From assembly GCA_024195585.1 (NCBI GenBank), contig SWBL01000041.1, forward strand, positions 62,001 through 126,000: a DNA stretch of 64,000 nt, read 5' to 3'. The stretch's first letter is position 1, and each line of letters opens with the position of its first letter. The stretch comes from Aureobasidium sp. EXF-3400 (lineage: Eukaryota > Ascomycota > Dothideomycetes > Dothideales > Saccotheciaceae). Below are positions 34,430 through 46,395 of this stretch, piece after piece. Both the position numbers and the translations under genes were made by a program. The notes under the pieces are model-generated. The model saw only the letters and a list, made by a program, of their open reading frames with translations. It had not been told where the DNA came from and did no database searches.

Positions 34430-35215
34430 CTACACAACAATCCACATTGCTACAAGTGTACCAATGAGCAGAGACACCACGGCCTGGAAGCCGATGTGCA
34501 AACCAGCCGCACCATCCATCTCTGCAAATACCAAACACTTGCCATGTTGCTGGTCTGCATCATCCTCGGCCTGTATACTGAAGCTGGCGACCTTGTATGG
34601 CAGAGTATCACAAGTGCCCTGCGGCTCCGTCCAGCAACTCAACCCATACCAAGGAAGCAATTCCTTGCTTTGGTCAGGAAGCTCCGTGCAACCCTGACCT
34701 GGATACAAAAACACCGTTCTTGCAGCATATGTCCCCGGCGCATTTTCTTTATCGTTGACATCGGGGTTATACTGGCGATACAAAACACTGGAGTAGTTTG
34801 CCTGAGTGTCAAACTTGTCCATGTTTGAGACTTGCCAGTGTATACCTGCTTGGCCAGGCTCACCGGTGTATCCACTTCCATAGCCAAGGTTTGCTGTTTG
34901 ATTGACAAATCCTTGCGAAGAGTTGCCTTGGAATATGTCTGCAAGGTTGAAGCAATGTCCCAGCCCTCTTAAAGGAATGCTCTCCGTGGTAAACGTGAGA
35001 GCTTCGCTGGAGTTGCTGTAACCACATTGTCCAGTTTGACGTTCTGGAAAGAATCGGAGTGTGAGATTTGCGCTGGGAGTCGGTCAGTGGTGTGCACTCC
35101 TTGAGAGCATGTGATCGGACGGGACGAACCCATACGTGCTACTCTGAGCAGTGACTACCGTAGGAAGCAACCCCACGACCAGATAGGCTGCTGCAAAAGA
35201 TGCTTGAAGATACAT
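34430..35215 (-). CDS. Predicted secreted, GPI-anchored protein of unknown function
   Basis: Predicted 240 aa in two exons (intron 35073-35135, GTATGG donor, CCCAG acceptor; exon sum 723 nt). The N-terminus MYLQASFAAAYLVVGLLP is a signal peptide with likely cleavage after VVTA. The C-terminus ends in a hydrophobic segment (VVSLLIGTLVAMWIVV) preceded by small residues DGAAG, a GPI-anchor signal. Several N-x-S/T sites and paired cysteines fit an extracellular surface protein. I do not recognise the family. A TATA-like palindrome lies about 104-113 bp upstream. Confidence 0.75.
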
Positions 35216-35877
35216 TTTTTGGAAGTCGGTCGCTGTCTAAGGTGTAATCTAGACCTCGAAACTCAACTCAGAAGATGCAGAGGGGAGCACAATATGCAGT
35301 CCGGGTAGCGAGTACAAGATATATATATTGTGGAGAAGATCGACTATCCTCTCGTAGCATGAGGCAATGCCTAGCTGCCAAGGTTGGGTCTTCAAGCACA
35401 CGACCTCTTTTGACGTTATGGCCAAGCATTCGAGACGACCTATGCAGGAATGATATGACAGTATACCATAGCAGCGGTTAATGTCGAGTCATTTTTTCCG
35501 GCAACACTTGGCGGCGGATTGATGTGCTTGTTTCGGCCGTAGATCCTTCGACGCTGTCGAGATGAAATATGAGGCTGGGGCGGGGTGTCGTGGCTCAACA
35601 TGCTAGGGCATCACTTCTGAATGGGCTCGGTGTGCTGGGGCCCATAGGCCAGATCCGGGCGTAGTTGATAATAAAAGCATCACTAGTCCTTCGAAAGTAG
35701 GAGGTTGTATCGCGATGATATCAACCTAACCGACCATTGTTGTTGCCTTACGGCCGAACTTTTCCCGGATCGAAATCTGTCAACAGCCATGAGCACAATC
35801 GTTACGTACAACAAGATACTTTCCACACGAATCTAATCACTATGGTTATGAACCAGCTGCCATAATATCGCCTTTGC
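35216..35877. promoter_or_regulatory. Divergent promoter, 662 bp
   Basis: Lies between the GPI-type protein gene (minus) and the polytopic membrane protein gene (plus). A GATATATATATT run at 35318-35329 is a plausible TATA element for the minus-strand gene. Nothing else recognised. Confidence 0.45.
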
Positions 35878-36780
35878 ATGGCTCAACTAGATAAACTCAC
35901 GCTAGAAGGGGCTTCGATCTTGATCAAGCTACTGATCTTAGCGACCAACTCGATTGTCGACCCTGGCTCGTACCATGGCAGATTGGCTTTCCATCGCATA
36001 TCGCCTTTTGAATGTTTGTATGATTTGACTGCCACCATTGTCGATATCGTACACTTCGTTCTGTACAGCCGTCACGATGAGCATAGTGGGATCATATTTA
36101 TGGTTGCGCATGAAAGTTATCTGCCTCTGCGACTGGCGTTGAACATCCCTAGCATCTTACACGCTTACAAGGTCCTTCGACTTGAGGACGCATACTGGTC
36201 AAAGGTGTTCGCTGCATCGTACTTGCTCTGTTGGGTGTTTGCGAAGATCTATCCGATGCGCTCACAGCAACTCTCGGCGGCCGAGACGCATCGCATCCGC
36301 CGCAAAATCACCAATCCAGTCTTTTTCGCCCTTTGTCACTGTCTTGTATGCTTTGCTGTGTTCAGCAACGGACTTGAAGCTGCACTTTGGTCATGGTTCG
36401 GCATTCTAGTTATCGCGGGCTTTGCCCTTGCCGTTCGACCAGCGCCTCCTCCAGTCAACCCGCATAGAGACGCCGAATATGACCACATCGCCGCCATCGT
36501 CTCACACTTCGTCTGTCTTGGGATGCTCTGGCTGTTTGAGTACTCGCCTTTCGCATTGAGCCTCAAGTTCAAGAACGAGAACTGGCGCGATGATCGTTCG
36601 TTCAAGATGGCGGCAATCCTCTTGTTTGATGGAGCTATGGTCTTTCTGGTAGTGACAAGGACCCAAAGATGGTCGATATTGAGGTTTGGGTTTGTGGGTT
36701 TGGTTCTGGCTGGTATGGCGTATGTACATCATGTTGAGCTGTATCCTCTAACACAAGGCACGAAAGCATTGCTGAGATGA
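35878..36780 (+). CDS. Polytopic membrane protein of unknown function
   Basis: Intronless frame of 300 aa with about seven to eight hydrophobic helices, e.g. VFAASYLLCWVFAKIY, FFALCHCLVCFAVFS, WFGILVIAGFALAV, MAAILLFDGAMVFLVV and FGFVGLVLAGMAYV. No signal peptide motif or known signature was recognised. The loop RPAPPPVNPHRDAEYDHI is hydrophilic. The start ATG follows an unremarkable leader. It is a plausible real gene because the open frame is long and hydrophobicity is regular. Function and compartment are unknown. Confidence 0.7.
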   Translation: MAQLDKLTLEGASILIKLLILATNSIVDPGSYHGRLAFHRISPFECLYDLTATIVDIVHFVLYSRHDEHSGIIFMVAHESYLPLRLALNIPSILHAYKVLRLEDAYWSKVFAASYLLCWVFAKIYPMRSQQLSAAETHRIRRKITNPVFFALCHCLVCFAVFSNGLEAALWSWFGILVIAGFALAVRPAPPPVNPHRDAEYDHIAAIVSHFVCLGMLWLFEYSPFALSLKFKNENWRDDRSFKMAAILLFDGAMVFLVVTRTQRWSILRFGFVGLVLAGMAYVHHVELYPLTQGTKALLR

Positions 36781-37672
36781 CAAGAATCCATCGATCTGAC
36801 GGATACCCGAGGTTCTCTTATATGTGGTTCAAAAGCTGTCTAGCTCAGATGAGACCATTGGGCGTCACGCTCGACTTTGGGTGCAGCTCGATATAATGTC
36901 CCACTTCCTGCTTGGTGCTTTGAGCAAGTAAAGCTTTGAGGGTAACCACCTCAGCGTTAAAATCTTCTGCTATCGAGATCAGTATCTGTGTTTTGTCGAA
37001 CATACGATGATATGGTAAGGGTTTTGTAATGCTCGATCCTACTCACGGGGATGTCAATTCCTTTGGGACGTCGCACTAAATCGAAAACAAGGTAACCTAA
37101 CCTTTTGACGGACCCATGAAGTATATTACATAGAAACACCAACTCTACCCTTATAGCAACAACATACATCATCAATGTTAAAAGGGAAACTGACTACCGT
37201 GTTTCGAGCCAGCCTAAGCAGTAATGTCTATGTGATATGGTCAGCAGGGTCATACCTACAACAACTCGTATGAACGGACCTAATGGTTCAGAAGTTAGAT
37301 ATATTGAGAAGCTGCTCCATTCACTCAGTCATACCAAAGATTCTGTACCTTGCTCAACTTCCACCTGGAAACAGATCAGAGCCATAAGATGAGGAGTGGA
37401 GTAAGAGTTCGGGGCAGTACCCCAAAAAGTGGGTCTCTACCATGCTGGAAGTGTGAGAGTGGGGCATGACGCAGAATAACCCCTCCTCTGCCCCTCACTT
37501 GTGACATCCAAGATTGCTCTCTTATCGAAGCTCCCAAAACAATTAGCAATAGATTAACCTCGGCGAGCTGTGGAGTGTGTTTATTTGACTGGAGCTGCCA
37601 CTTTGCAAGTTTCCTTGCTGCATTGACTATCTCACGACTTCCACGAGACCAAGCAAGACACAGATAGCAAAC
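36781..37672. other. Intergenic, 892 bp
   Basis: No gene recognised. It holds the 3' flank of the membrane protein gene and the promoter of the deacetylase gene. Confidence 0.5.
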
Positions 37673-38795
37673 ATGGGCAAGAAGAGAGTTTTGGTCAGCT
37701 ATGGTGTGTATCGCTGATATGAGGATTTTGTGGATCAGTGTCGCTGACAAGAGTGGACAGGTGTCGACATTGATGCTGTCGCAGGATGGCTGGGCTCATA
37801 CGGTGGTGAAGACTCGACCAGCGACATCAGTAGAGGTGCATTGCCCAACCATGGACAGACCACTCCTTCCTCAAGCTCAGTCTAACCATCGCGACAGGAA
37901 TGTTCGCCGGCACAGTCGGCGTCCAGCGACTACTCAAGCTCTTCGACAAGTACAAGATCAAAGCAACATGGTTCATCCCCGGCCACACACTCGAGACGTT
38001 TCCCGAAGATTGCGCGGCGATCAGAGACAAAGGTCATGAGATTGGGTTGCATGGATACAGTCACGAGAACCCGGCAGATATGACGATTGAACAGCAGCGC
38101 GATGTGCTGGATAAGACGTACAAGATGTTGACTGAGTTTTGCGGCAAGCCTCCCAAGGGCAGTGTGGCTCCGTGGTGGGAGACCAGCAAGGAAGGAGCCG
38201 AGTTGTTGCTTTCGTATGGCATTGAGTATGATCACTCTATGAGTCATGAGGATTGTCAGATGTACTGGCTACGCACAGGTATGCTTTTTGGCGCCGAGGA
38301 GCATTTGAGGACAAAGGACTGACATTGCGATACACAGGCGACTCGTGGACCAAGATCGACTACAGCAAAAAAGCAGAAGAGTGGATGAAGCCCCTAGTCA
38401 AGGGTGAAGACACGGGCATTGTCGAGATTCCTGCAAACTGGTACATTGACGACCTACCACCAATGATGTTTATCAAGAAAGCAGCAAACAGCCACGGCTG
38501 GGTCAGTGCAAGAGACGTCGAACAACTCTGGATGGATCACTTTGACTACTTCTACCGCGAACACGATGAGTTTGTGTTCCCCATGACAATCCATCCTGAT
38601 GTCAGTGGAAGGCCGCATGTGCTGTTGATGCATGAGAGAATCATTGAACATATCAACAAGCATGAGGGTGTTGAGTGGGTCACGATGGCTGAGATGTCGG
38701 ATGATTTCAAGAAGAAGAACTCGCCGCCGCCGAATGCGCTGATGCCTGCGACGATGGAAGAGGTGGAGGGGATGTTGAAGAAGCAGAAGAAGTGA
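37673..38795 (+). CDS. Polysaccharide deacetylase family protein (NodB homology)
   Basis: Predicted 314 aa in four exons; introns 37704-37760, 37836-37897 and 38279-38337; exon sum 945 nt. The NodB-like barrel shows an early Asp pair ([10 protein letters not shown]), [14 protein letters not shown] and the metal-binding [17 protein letters not shown] and the [16 protein letters not shown] stretch complete the active site. There is no signal peptide, and the layout ([18 protein letters not shown]) is that of the cytosolic HpPgdA/allantoinase-like group rather than secreted chitin deacetylases. Reaction: metal-dependent C-N hydrolysis of an acylated amino sugar or related amide. The natural substrate is unknown. 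The C-terminus is Lys-rich. Confidence 0.88.
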
Positions 38796-39016
38796 TGTTC
38801 TGTATTGTTAGGTATGGTCAAATGGTACAGAATAATTCACCTTGATGAAATCTGCAATGACGAGCAAAGAATGGATCGGCAGCGGCAGCGGCAAGCGGGC
38901 GCCAAAAGTGGGGCCGGCAAGCGCGCCAAAGCCGGGGTCATGGCTGCAACTGCAGGCACCTTCCCTTGTACCGAGGGCCTTAGTGTTTCGTTCCTTCCTA
39001 TTGTTCAGCAAACAAG

Positions 39017-40305
39017 ATGGAAGAGCGGGAAATCGACCTGCGCGCACTTGACTATGTGTCGGCGTATGACAGCAATCTGATGTGTCCGATCTGCCGGAGC
39101 GCCTTTGTCGAGCCGGTTGTTGTAGCCGACTGCGACCACCATTTCTGCCGCGACTGCCTCGACTACACAACCAGCTGGAACCAGTACTCGGGCACTTGTC
39201 CAGCTTGTCGCCGTCCTGGACGATTGATCGGCTCCGGTTCAGCCTCGAAGCTTCTGCTCAACATCCTGGATGACCTCGTCGTCAAGTGCCCGAATGACCC
39301 CGAGGGGTGCGACAAACAAGTCAAGAGAGGCCACCTGCTCGACCACATCAACATCTATTGCGACTATACCGCAATCGACTGTCCAGACCACGAATGCGAC
39401 AAAAAAGTCCGCCGAAAGGATGCCGCGCATTGTGTGCACCAGCCTGTGTCCTGCCTTGCTTGCCGCCAATCCATGACAGTCCAGGACCTTGAAGTGGGTT
39501 GACTCTACATCTACCGCACTTGCAATTGCTGACTCGAGCCTCACAGTTACATTGGCAGACCGTATGTGCCGATCATGACATTCCCTGCCCGTCCTGCGCC
39601 GCCTCGATACCCTACCGATACCAGCAAACCCACCTCGCCCATCACTGCCCCGAGACCAACGCTGCTTGTCCCGCTCGCCAATTCGGCTGCCCCTTCAGCA
39701 CCAAGCGCAAACACTTACCCAGTCATGCTATCATGTGTTCGCTTGCGAAACTAGCCCCATACCTCTCCGCTCAGCAACAGCGTCAAGATGAACAAGACCA
39801 AGCTCGCCAGTTGCTTGAGAAGAAGCTGCAGACCCTACAACAAGACCTGTCTGAATACAAAAGCATGTCACGCCAGGACAAGAGAGCCCCTGCCCCGCGA
39901 GAAGAGCCCTTGTACTTCCCCAACAACGTCGCCGACTTCGAGCTGCCAGATTTCCAAGATTTCCAGCCTCACGCCTCGCCAACCCAGCACCTGCTCTCTC
40001 TGCATGAGAATCTGCGTGAAGAAGTCTCGCGGCAGGCCAACACCATCCACGAGGTCGATACCAGACTAAGCATGATGCTTCTGAATGAGAATATGCGCCT
40101 AAAAGATGAATTGGCCTACCAGGGCGCCCAGCTCAGCGCTCTCATGCGACAGGTCGGCTGGTTGACAAACGCGCGCCTGCAGGCTGTTCAACCCACTTCT
40201 GTCTCTGTCACGAACCAGCCAGACCAAGGTCCCAGCGATCCCTCAAGGATCAACCCGCGCTTGCCAGTTAGACGAACCACCGATGAGGGAAGGACAAAGC
40301 TGTAA
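39017..40305 (+). CDS. RING/TRAF-type zinc-finger protein, probable E3 ubiquitin ligase
   Basis: Predicted 411 aa in two exons (intron 39494-39546). A C3HC4 RING is complete: Cys23, Cys26, Cys39, His41, Cys44, Cys47, Cys61, Cys64. It is followed by TRAF-type zinc fingers (about 90-240) rich in Cys/His pairs, then a Gln/Lys-rich coiled coil (about 255-290, LLEKKLQTLQQDL) and a second helical segment near LLNENMRLKDEL. The RING-TRAF_Zf-coiled coil order resembles TRAF-like E3 ligases, with trimerisation through the coil. The tail is Pro/Arg-rich and disordered. Target unknown; no relation to neighbours seen. Confidence 0.9.
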
Positions 40306-43300
40306 TGAGATTTAATGATTCATGATGAGATGAACTATGTATACCTATACCCGTTAGGAATATTGATGCTTTTGGCCCGCCCAAAGAGTCTTTTCGCATG
40401 AGAAGCGACATATCAAATGCGGCGCCTCCCATCTCTCATGCAAGGGCAAAAGGGGCTGCCCTGTCTTGTGTCTTGTCTGAGAAAAACTTCATTGGGAAGC
40501 CAATGGCCGAAAGAAAGGATCAAAGCATCCCCAAGTAGATGCATGTCATTCTGCATCTGATACGTTTTCTACCCGTCTCCTGCAGTGGATCGATTTCGCC
40601 GACTGGTCATGTTTCTTGAGAGAAGCAAACTTCAATACGCCTTGTGTCGACATGAAGCAAAGTTGTTCCCGAAGGATGATCAACACGTCTTTTTTGATCT
40701 TACATTAGGGCTGGGCTTTGTGCGACTTGACCACGCGCCTCAGTCAATCTATCTCTCATGCATGTCATTCGCGTAACTCTCGGTGGTTCTCACGAGGCTG
40801 ACCAGCTAACTGAGGGACTGCTTACAACAGGCATGCTCAATTCTGTAACATACCATGCTTCCTCTGGTGTTTGTTTGCGCGATCTTGAGATGTTGCGGAG
40901 CCACTCTGTCGGGACAACTTGAACGTGACAGGACAAGGAAGCATTGGAGATCAGCAGTTGCATCTTGACCCCTCTTTTACCTGGTTCACAATCAACTCGT
41001 CCAGTCAATTCTCGCTTCGCGACTCCGACCAACATGCATACACGCATGCATGCAGTGAGAAGCTTAGCAGAGGATGAACATTGTCTCTCCCGCGCTACTT
41101 GACGCAGCTTCTTCCTTGCCTTTCCAAAATAAACGCCGGAACGCCTCTCCTTTATGTGAAAGGTCTGGAAGAGCCGGCATCCACCTCAGACCATGACACA
41201 TGCATACGCCCGTACAACGGAATTGACGATATCTAGCTCATTCCACATCCCTGAATGTTTCACACAGTGATGCCATTTTTAAGGTCTGTTTGCCTTGTTA
41301 TCGACCTCGTGTCGAGACTTGACCGACCTTCTCTTCACCGACTGTTGCAGGAAAACATCATTTGCGGTGAGTCTTGAAAGACGTTGGCAAACAAGCAGAC
41401 AATAGACAGTCCTTCAAATTTTTCTTGGGCATGGACGCATATACCAAGATGGAAGCGAAATAGCCGAGCATACCCTTGGTGTCATGCAGCCCTGGGCATG
41501 AAACGCCAATCATGGCACGCGAGGATGGTGGACTTCCCGGTGGCATGGATAGGGGAAGTCGGGACTGATTGTACCGGCTATCCAATTAGCGAACACTTCT
41601 GTCTTCGGTACCCACGCGCCGGTGTGATGTGATATGCGATGCGCTGTGTATCATATGCACAATCAACGGGTTCAATCGAGAGGAGAAGACTCTTTTCTTG
41701 CTGCCCGATCTTGAGACAACGACCAGTCGCGTGCATTGTTTTGCAAGTTGTGCTGTTAGACAAAACATCTGTTGTTGGCGGTGCAGCGAAGACGAATCGA
41801 GCGGTCAACAATAATGGTCGCAATCTAGGTGAGAAATGTGGGTGGTCAAAAGTCGCACACACGACGACAGCGAAAGAGGTCTAAAGAAAGGTGAAACCTT
41901 GGGGATGAAAAGAAGGCTGGTGCACGTTGTGACAGACCGTTGACCCTTCCGCCCCCGGGAAACAACTTCATGTAAAGATGTGAGCTTTGACGATTGGAAA
42001 AACAGGAGAGATTGGATCGGGTAGTTGTAAAGACTCGATCTGGGTTGAGGCCCAGATCGTTTTCGCAGTGTTGGGAAATGGGAGTGCGCATGAACGCCTA
42101 CCAAAGGGACAAGTAGGCATGCACGTCGGGCAAGCCAAGGGCAACAATAGTGTTTTCTTTGCACCATTCATGGCACGGGAAGAAATGCGTTGGCGGCCAT
42201 ATCGGGCTGTCACCAACTGGGTTTGTGGCGCTGGATCCCGCTGCATCAGCGTCCTTCATCGCTGCACGCCACGCGCGAGTTTACCTCCAGCTTCTGCCTC
42301 TTCGTCTGTTTCTGGGCAGGGAAAATACGAAACTTGTTGCAGTCACCCGCGCGTGGGGGTCATTTGATGCTCCGACTTCTCGTCTTTCCTCGATGATTCG
42401 AGAAAGTGATTCCAGGCAGCATAAGGAGTTCAGCAATCTATTGGAAGGCAAGGAAAGAAGCATCGCAGGGGTGATTCGCTTGTGTGATATGAGTTGTGTG
42501 GTACCCTCATCACAAACCCGACCTACCGGAAGCCCTGAAGCAAACATGTTATTGGGGCGTTTCTATTTCTTCTCAGCACACATCTTGCGGCAGGATCAAA
42601 AAAGATGACGGTGGGTGCCGCAAGAATGGGACTAAGCTGATGCATGGGTGGACAAGGATTATTAGTGTGGGAGGAGTAATAAAGGAGCAACGTGCAAGGG
42701 TTAGGCAGATTCTGCAAGACGTCTTTTGGGCTGAGAAAGCCTGCATGCATATGCTGCCGGCGCTCGTCTTTTTCGCATCTTTATGCGCGAGGGTTCCCAC
42801 TCGGTCAAAGTAGCTAAGCAACAAGAGTCGATCACAACCCCTTTTTTCTTACTCGTCGACTGCATTTTGCGCAGAACAAGACCAGCTGTTCGATTGTTCT
42901 CGATCACAAAAACAAAAACCAGAGCAGAACGCGCATATCTCTGGACCAGGTTATCAAGATTTGATGAGCTTGCGGTCGGAAAAAGGCACCGCACAGACGC
43001 ATTTCTGTCCAGCCACAACAAATTCGCGCTCCTGGCGAGATTTGAAGAACGGTTAACGCAACTGCTTTCGTGTGCTTTGTGCTGGGTGAGGTCTGGCATC
43101 CCAGCCATCTTTCCTTCGACAAGACTCGTCCTTGTTCTCTTGCTCGAAGGCGGTTGCTTATTTCCTGCTTTTTCTACTTGCAACGTTGCAGCCAATCAAT
43201 CCCTGGCCCCGTTCATATTAATCCTTTGCGACGACTTGCGACGCGACAATAACGATCCGCGTCTGCCGAGGGATTCTTTCTTCTATCTTGGAAACACACC

Positions 43301-43523
43301 GTCTCCTATCCGCTGCTCTTTCTAAATTCTTGCAAGAAGCCAAATGTTGGATACACAAGAGCAAAGCAAACGTTCGAGTTCAGAAGCAGCAGCAGCAAAA
43401 GAGGCATTTGGCTTCTATAGTCGACTATAAGATTCGACCTGGACTTTTCTGATTGATCATCTCCTCGTCGACACTTTTTGATATCCCTTTTTATTTTTCA
43501 TCTTTTTTGTTCTTCTCTTCACC
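40306..43523. other. Gene-poor stretch, 3.2 kb, upstream of the Tyr/Pro-rich protein gene
   Basis: I found no gene I can support. Open frames up to 180 codons (e.g. 42783-43325) lack domains and lie in mixed frames. The last 80 bp are pyrimidine-rich (TTTTTATTTTTCATC, CTTCTCTTCACC before the ATG), typical of a strong fungal core promoter or leader. Much of it may be an extended promoter or long 5' UTR. Confidence 0.5.
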
Positions 43524-44714
43524 ATGTATCCACCTTATTCATCATATCATACTGGATCGCCTCATTGTAACATGGGTTACGAATATCACACGTCTTCTAC
43601 GACACCACCGCCGCCTGGCTATGGATATTATTCACCACGATATTACACGACATCTCCACCAAAGGCATCGGCGCAGCACAAGCATACTCGACGAGCCACG
43701 CAGGACTACTCTTATCCTTCGACCAAGACAACATCCTACTACTATCCCGAGACATATGGCTGTTCTGGGTATTCGCGCAAGCCTGAACATGTAAGTTCAA
43801 GTAACCGATACCCTCGGCAAGGGAAGACGACAGAGTCCGGCGGTGGTGCGAGACGCGCATCAACGACCTATGTCTACTCGGACGGCCGCTACTACGCCTA
43901 CGTGACCCAAGACGAAATCCCGCCGGCATACTCGCGCGACCCGCGCAAACACACGCCTCCACCGCAATACTCCGAGGCTGATGAATATCCTTACCACCAG
44001 CATTACCAATCTTCCCCTCAGCCAAGGCCAGAACCCCAGCAAACGCGAAAGCAAAGAGCGGCTTCTTACTCTGCTCCTCCTCCGAGACACTCTGCTCCTC
44101 GCGACCAAGCACCCCCTAAACCCCGTCAACAACAGCAACCACCACCCCCTAAACGCGCCACAGCTACCGACCGCGATGCGCGCGCAGCTGGTATCCCCGC
44201 GGGCTACAACTTCAAAAACTGGGATCCGAATGAAGAGCCCATCCTGCTTCTGGGCAGTGTATTCGACGCGAACAGTCTCGGAAAATGGATCTACGACTGG
44301 ACAGTAGCCTTCCACGGCCCCTCGACCGCATTCGCAGAAATGGCCGGCGATTTGTGGTTATCCCTCATCCAACTGGCTGGAAAAATCAAACGCGCCGAAG
44401 AATCACTTGCTCGCATCCGTCACCGCGATCACCGCGAACTCATTGACGATTTCTTGGAGTCTGGCGAACGGCTTTGGGAAAGATTTAACAAGTTACTCAA
44501 AGTCTGTGAGAAGCAAATGCTCAAGACTGCGAAACGCGACCGTGGGAGTGAGAAATTGTACATGGGGAACAATTCCGGAAGGGAGTTTGTGGAGACGATA
44601 TTCGGACGGGATAGAGAGTTGGAGAGGACGGAGAAACTGACGACGGGGATTAGGTTGTGGAGTTTGAGGTTTGATGCTAATTGTGAGGAGGTGTTGAGGG
44701 ATGCTCGTCGTTGA
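43524..44714 (+). CDS. Tyr/Pro/Gln-rich N-terminus fused to a conserved fungal C-terminal domain
   Basis: Intronless frame of 396 aa. Residues 1-225 are low complexity, rich in Tyr, Pro, Ser and Gln (e.g. SPRYYTTSPP, QQQQPPPPK), and predicted disordered. From about residue 225 a folded helical domain begins: AAGIPAGYNFKNWDP, EEPILLLGSVFDANSLGKWIYDW, ELIDDFLESGERLWERF. I recognise this C-terminal pattern from uncharacterised ascomycete proteins, often labelled cell-wall gp1-like because of the Pro-rich part; that label says nothing on function. No signal peptide. Pyrimidine-rich leader precedes the ATG. Confidence 0.82.
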   Translation: MYPPYSSYHTGSPHCNMGYEYHTSSTTPPPPGYGYYSPRYYTTSPPKASAQHKHTRRATQDYSYPSTKTTSYYYPETYGCSGYSRKPEHVSSSNRYPRQGKTTESGGGARRASTTYVYSDGRYYAYVTQDEIPPAYSRDPRKHTPPPQYSEADEYPYHQHYQSSPQPRPEPQQTRKQRAASYSAPPPRHSAPRDQAPPKPRQQQQPPPPKRATATDRDARAAGIPAGYNFKNWDPNEEPILLLGSVFDANSLGKWIYDWTVAFHGPSTAFAEMAGDLWLSLIQLAGKIKRAEESLARIRHRDHRELIDDFLESGERLWERFNKLLKVCEKQMLKTAKRDRGSEKLYMGNNSGREFVETIFGRDRELERTEKLTTGIRLWSLRFDANCEEVLRDARR

Positions 44715-46395
44715 TGGAAAAAAAAGGCTCCAGCATCTCCTTGTGGCTTTGCGACACACCGACGGCCTTGGGAGCAAGCGTGTCTCTGTACCAACTCTCA
44801 AGGCACGACACCAATCGGCAAAGCATTACTCTACAACACACTTTCTCCACCCTCGATCGACAAGGTTTACACGCAACACACCTCACCACCGACATCAACA
44901 AGAACCACTTTCGACATTCATCACCACACAGGCGCAAAAAGGATTTCTTCTTCCTCAACATGCTTTTATCTTATATCGCGCAGAGATACCCCCCTTTTGC
45001 TTGAAACAAACTCAGCAATCCGCATGTGGCGCAAACCGGCACCAACTCTTTCACGAGTTGCCCCACTGGAGTTTCCTGCAACAGCTCTTTTTCTTGCTCT
45101 CTGCCTTTTTTTTTTATTCCATATTTTTTTCTGCTATGGGTTTGTCATTGTCTTTGGAGGGGAATGGGGGGTACGGGAATCGATGGGGAGGGAAAAAAAG
45201 TGTTTTTCTTCTCGATTTTTTTTTCTTTGGGCTGTTCTGTCTTAGATCTTGTCTGCATCTGTTTAATAGCTCCTTTTTTTTTTTTTGCTTAGTGCCTCAC
45301 GGCCTACGACAATTCGATTCTTTCTATTCAGCATACAAGCTTTATCCAAGTATCATTTTCACATGCCTATACTTGTCCCTTCGTGTTGAAATCAATAGAG
45401 TACAGAAGTTCGGACTTTCGAGTCTGTCACTTGGGCATTATCCAATGCTACAAGGATACCTTTTGGACACCGGTTAAGCGAATCAAAAAAGCGGACCAAT
45501 AGCAAGACCCGTCACATTTCTGTGGGCGGCTAATCCTTCGACACTCTTCATGGTCGGCTTTTTGCTTGTCGGGCTTTGCTTCCCGCTATTGCAAAGTGGC
45601 GTTTTTTTAGGCAGCACGTGTAGATGTCTGCCACGTTGTTGGGCATCGAAGTGTCAACTGACAGAGGAAGGTCGAGAAGGAGTCAGAGTGATATCGCTAA
45701 TCAGACGAGTTCTCTTCCACAAGGGCGGTTCGGAAGAGCTAAACCTATGTTGTTGGAACAGACAGTGCTGGCGATATGTTGAGTCACCAGGTCCCAATGA
45801 TAGCCCAGATCAGGAAGATTGACAGGCTCGGAAAGTCTCGGTATCTCAGCGCGTCAACGTGACTTTCTTGATGTTGATGGATGGATACTGGTATACTTTT
45901 CTGAAGACAAGATGTTGACTTGGATGTCTCGCTCCTTGTCGGGCTTGATCATCAAATCACCAAAACTACAAGAATCATGAGACTGAACACTCATGCGGGT
46001 GCAAAGTGGTCTGCCGTTATAGCCTGGGTAGATGGGGAGGAAGGAGCGGGCCGAGCCCAAGTGTGCATGAACTACAGATCACCTGCTTCTCCACACGCCA
46101 GAGCCTCCTGTGTCATGTGCAAATCGCTGCGAACTGCTCCAGGTCAGGTGGAGTACAGTGTGAGAGAAGTCAGCTGTCTTGATGAGACAAGGCGAGACGG
46201 CTCGTGCATGTACGCTGTCAGATGTACCTGATCTACATTAGACGTGGGGTTCTGAGAGTGACAAAGTGTTGGATAGATCCGATTCGTCAGAAGCTGGCGG
46301 TCATGGGATTTGCGCTTCATACGAGCGATACTGGAATTTCCATCAGATGATCATGCGGAAGGTGAATGGTGGCGGTAAAACAGAGGATTCGGCGT
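44715..46395. other. Intergenic, 1.68 kb, with several homopolymer T tracts
   Basis: No supported gene. Poly-T/T-rich runs occur around 45107-45131, 45217-45232 and 45274-45288. An open frame at 44701-45477 overlaps the stop of the upstream gene and has no protein features. Probably convergent 3' UTRs. Confidence 0.5.

Noticed and set aside
42783..43325. 180-codon plus-strand frame in the 3.2-kb gap
   Set aside because: No domain, irregular hydrophobicity and opposing frames of similar length; not supported.
44701..45477. 258-codon plus-strand frame
   Set aside because: Starts inside the upstream gene's end and runs through homopolymer T tracts that give Phe/Leu runs; likely 3' UTR.
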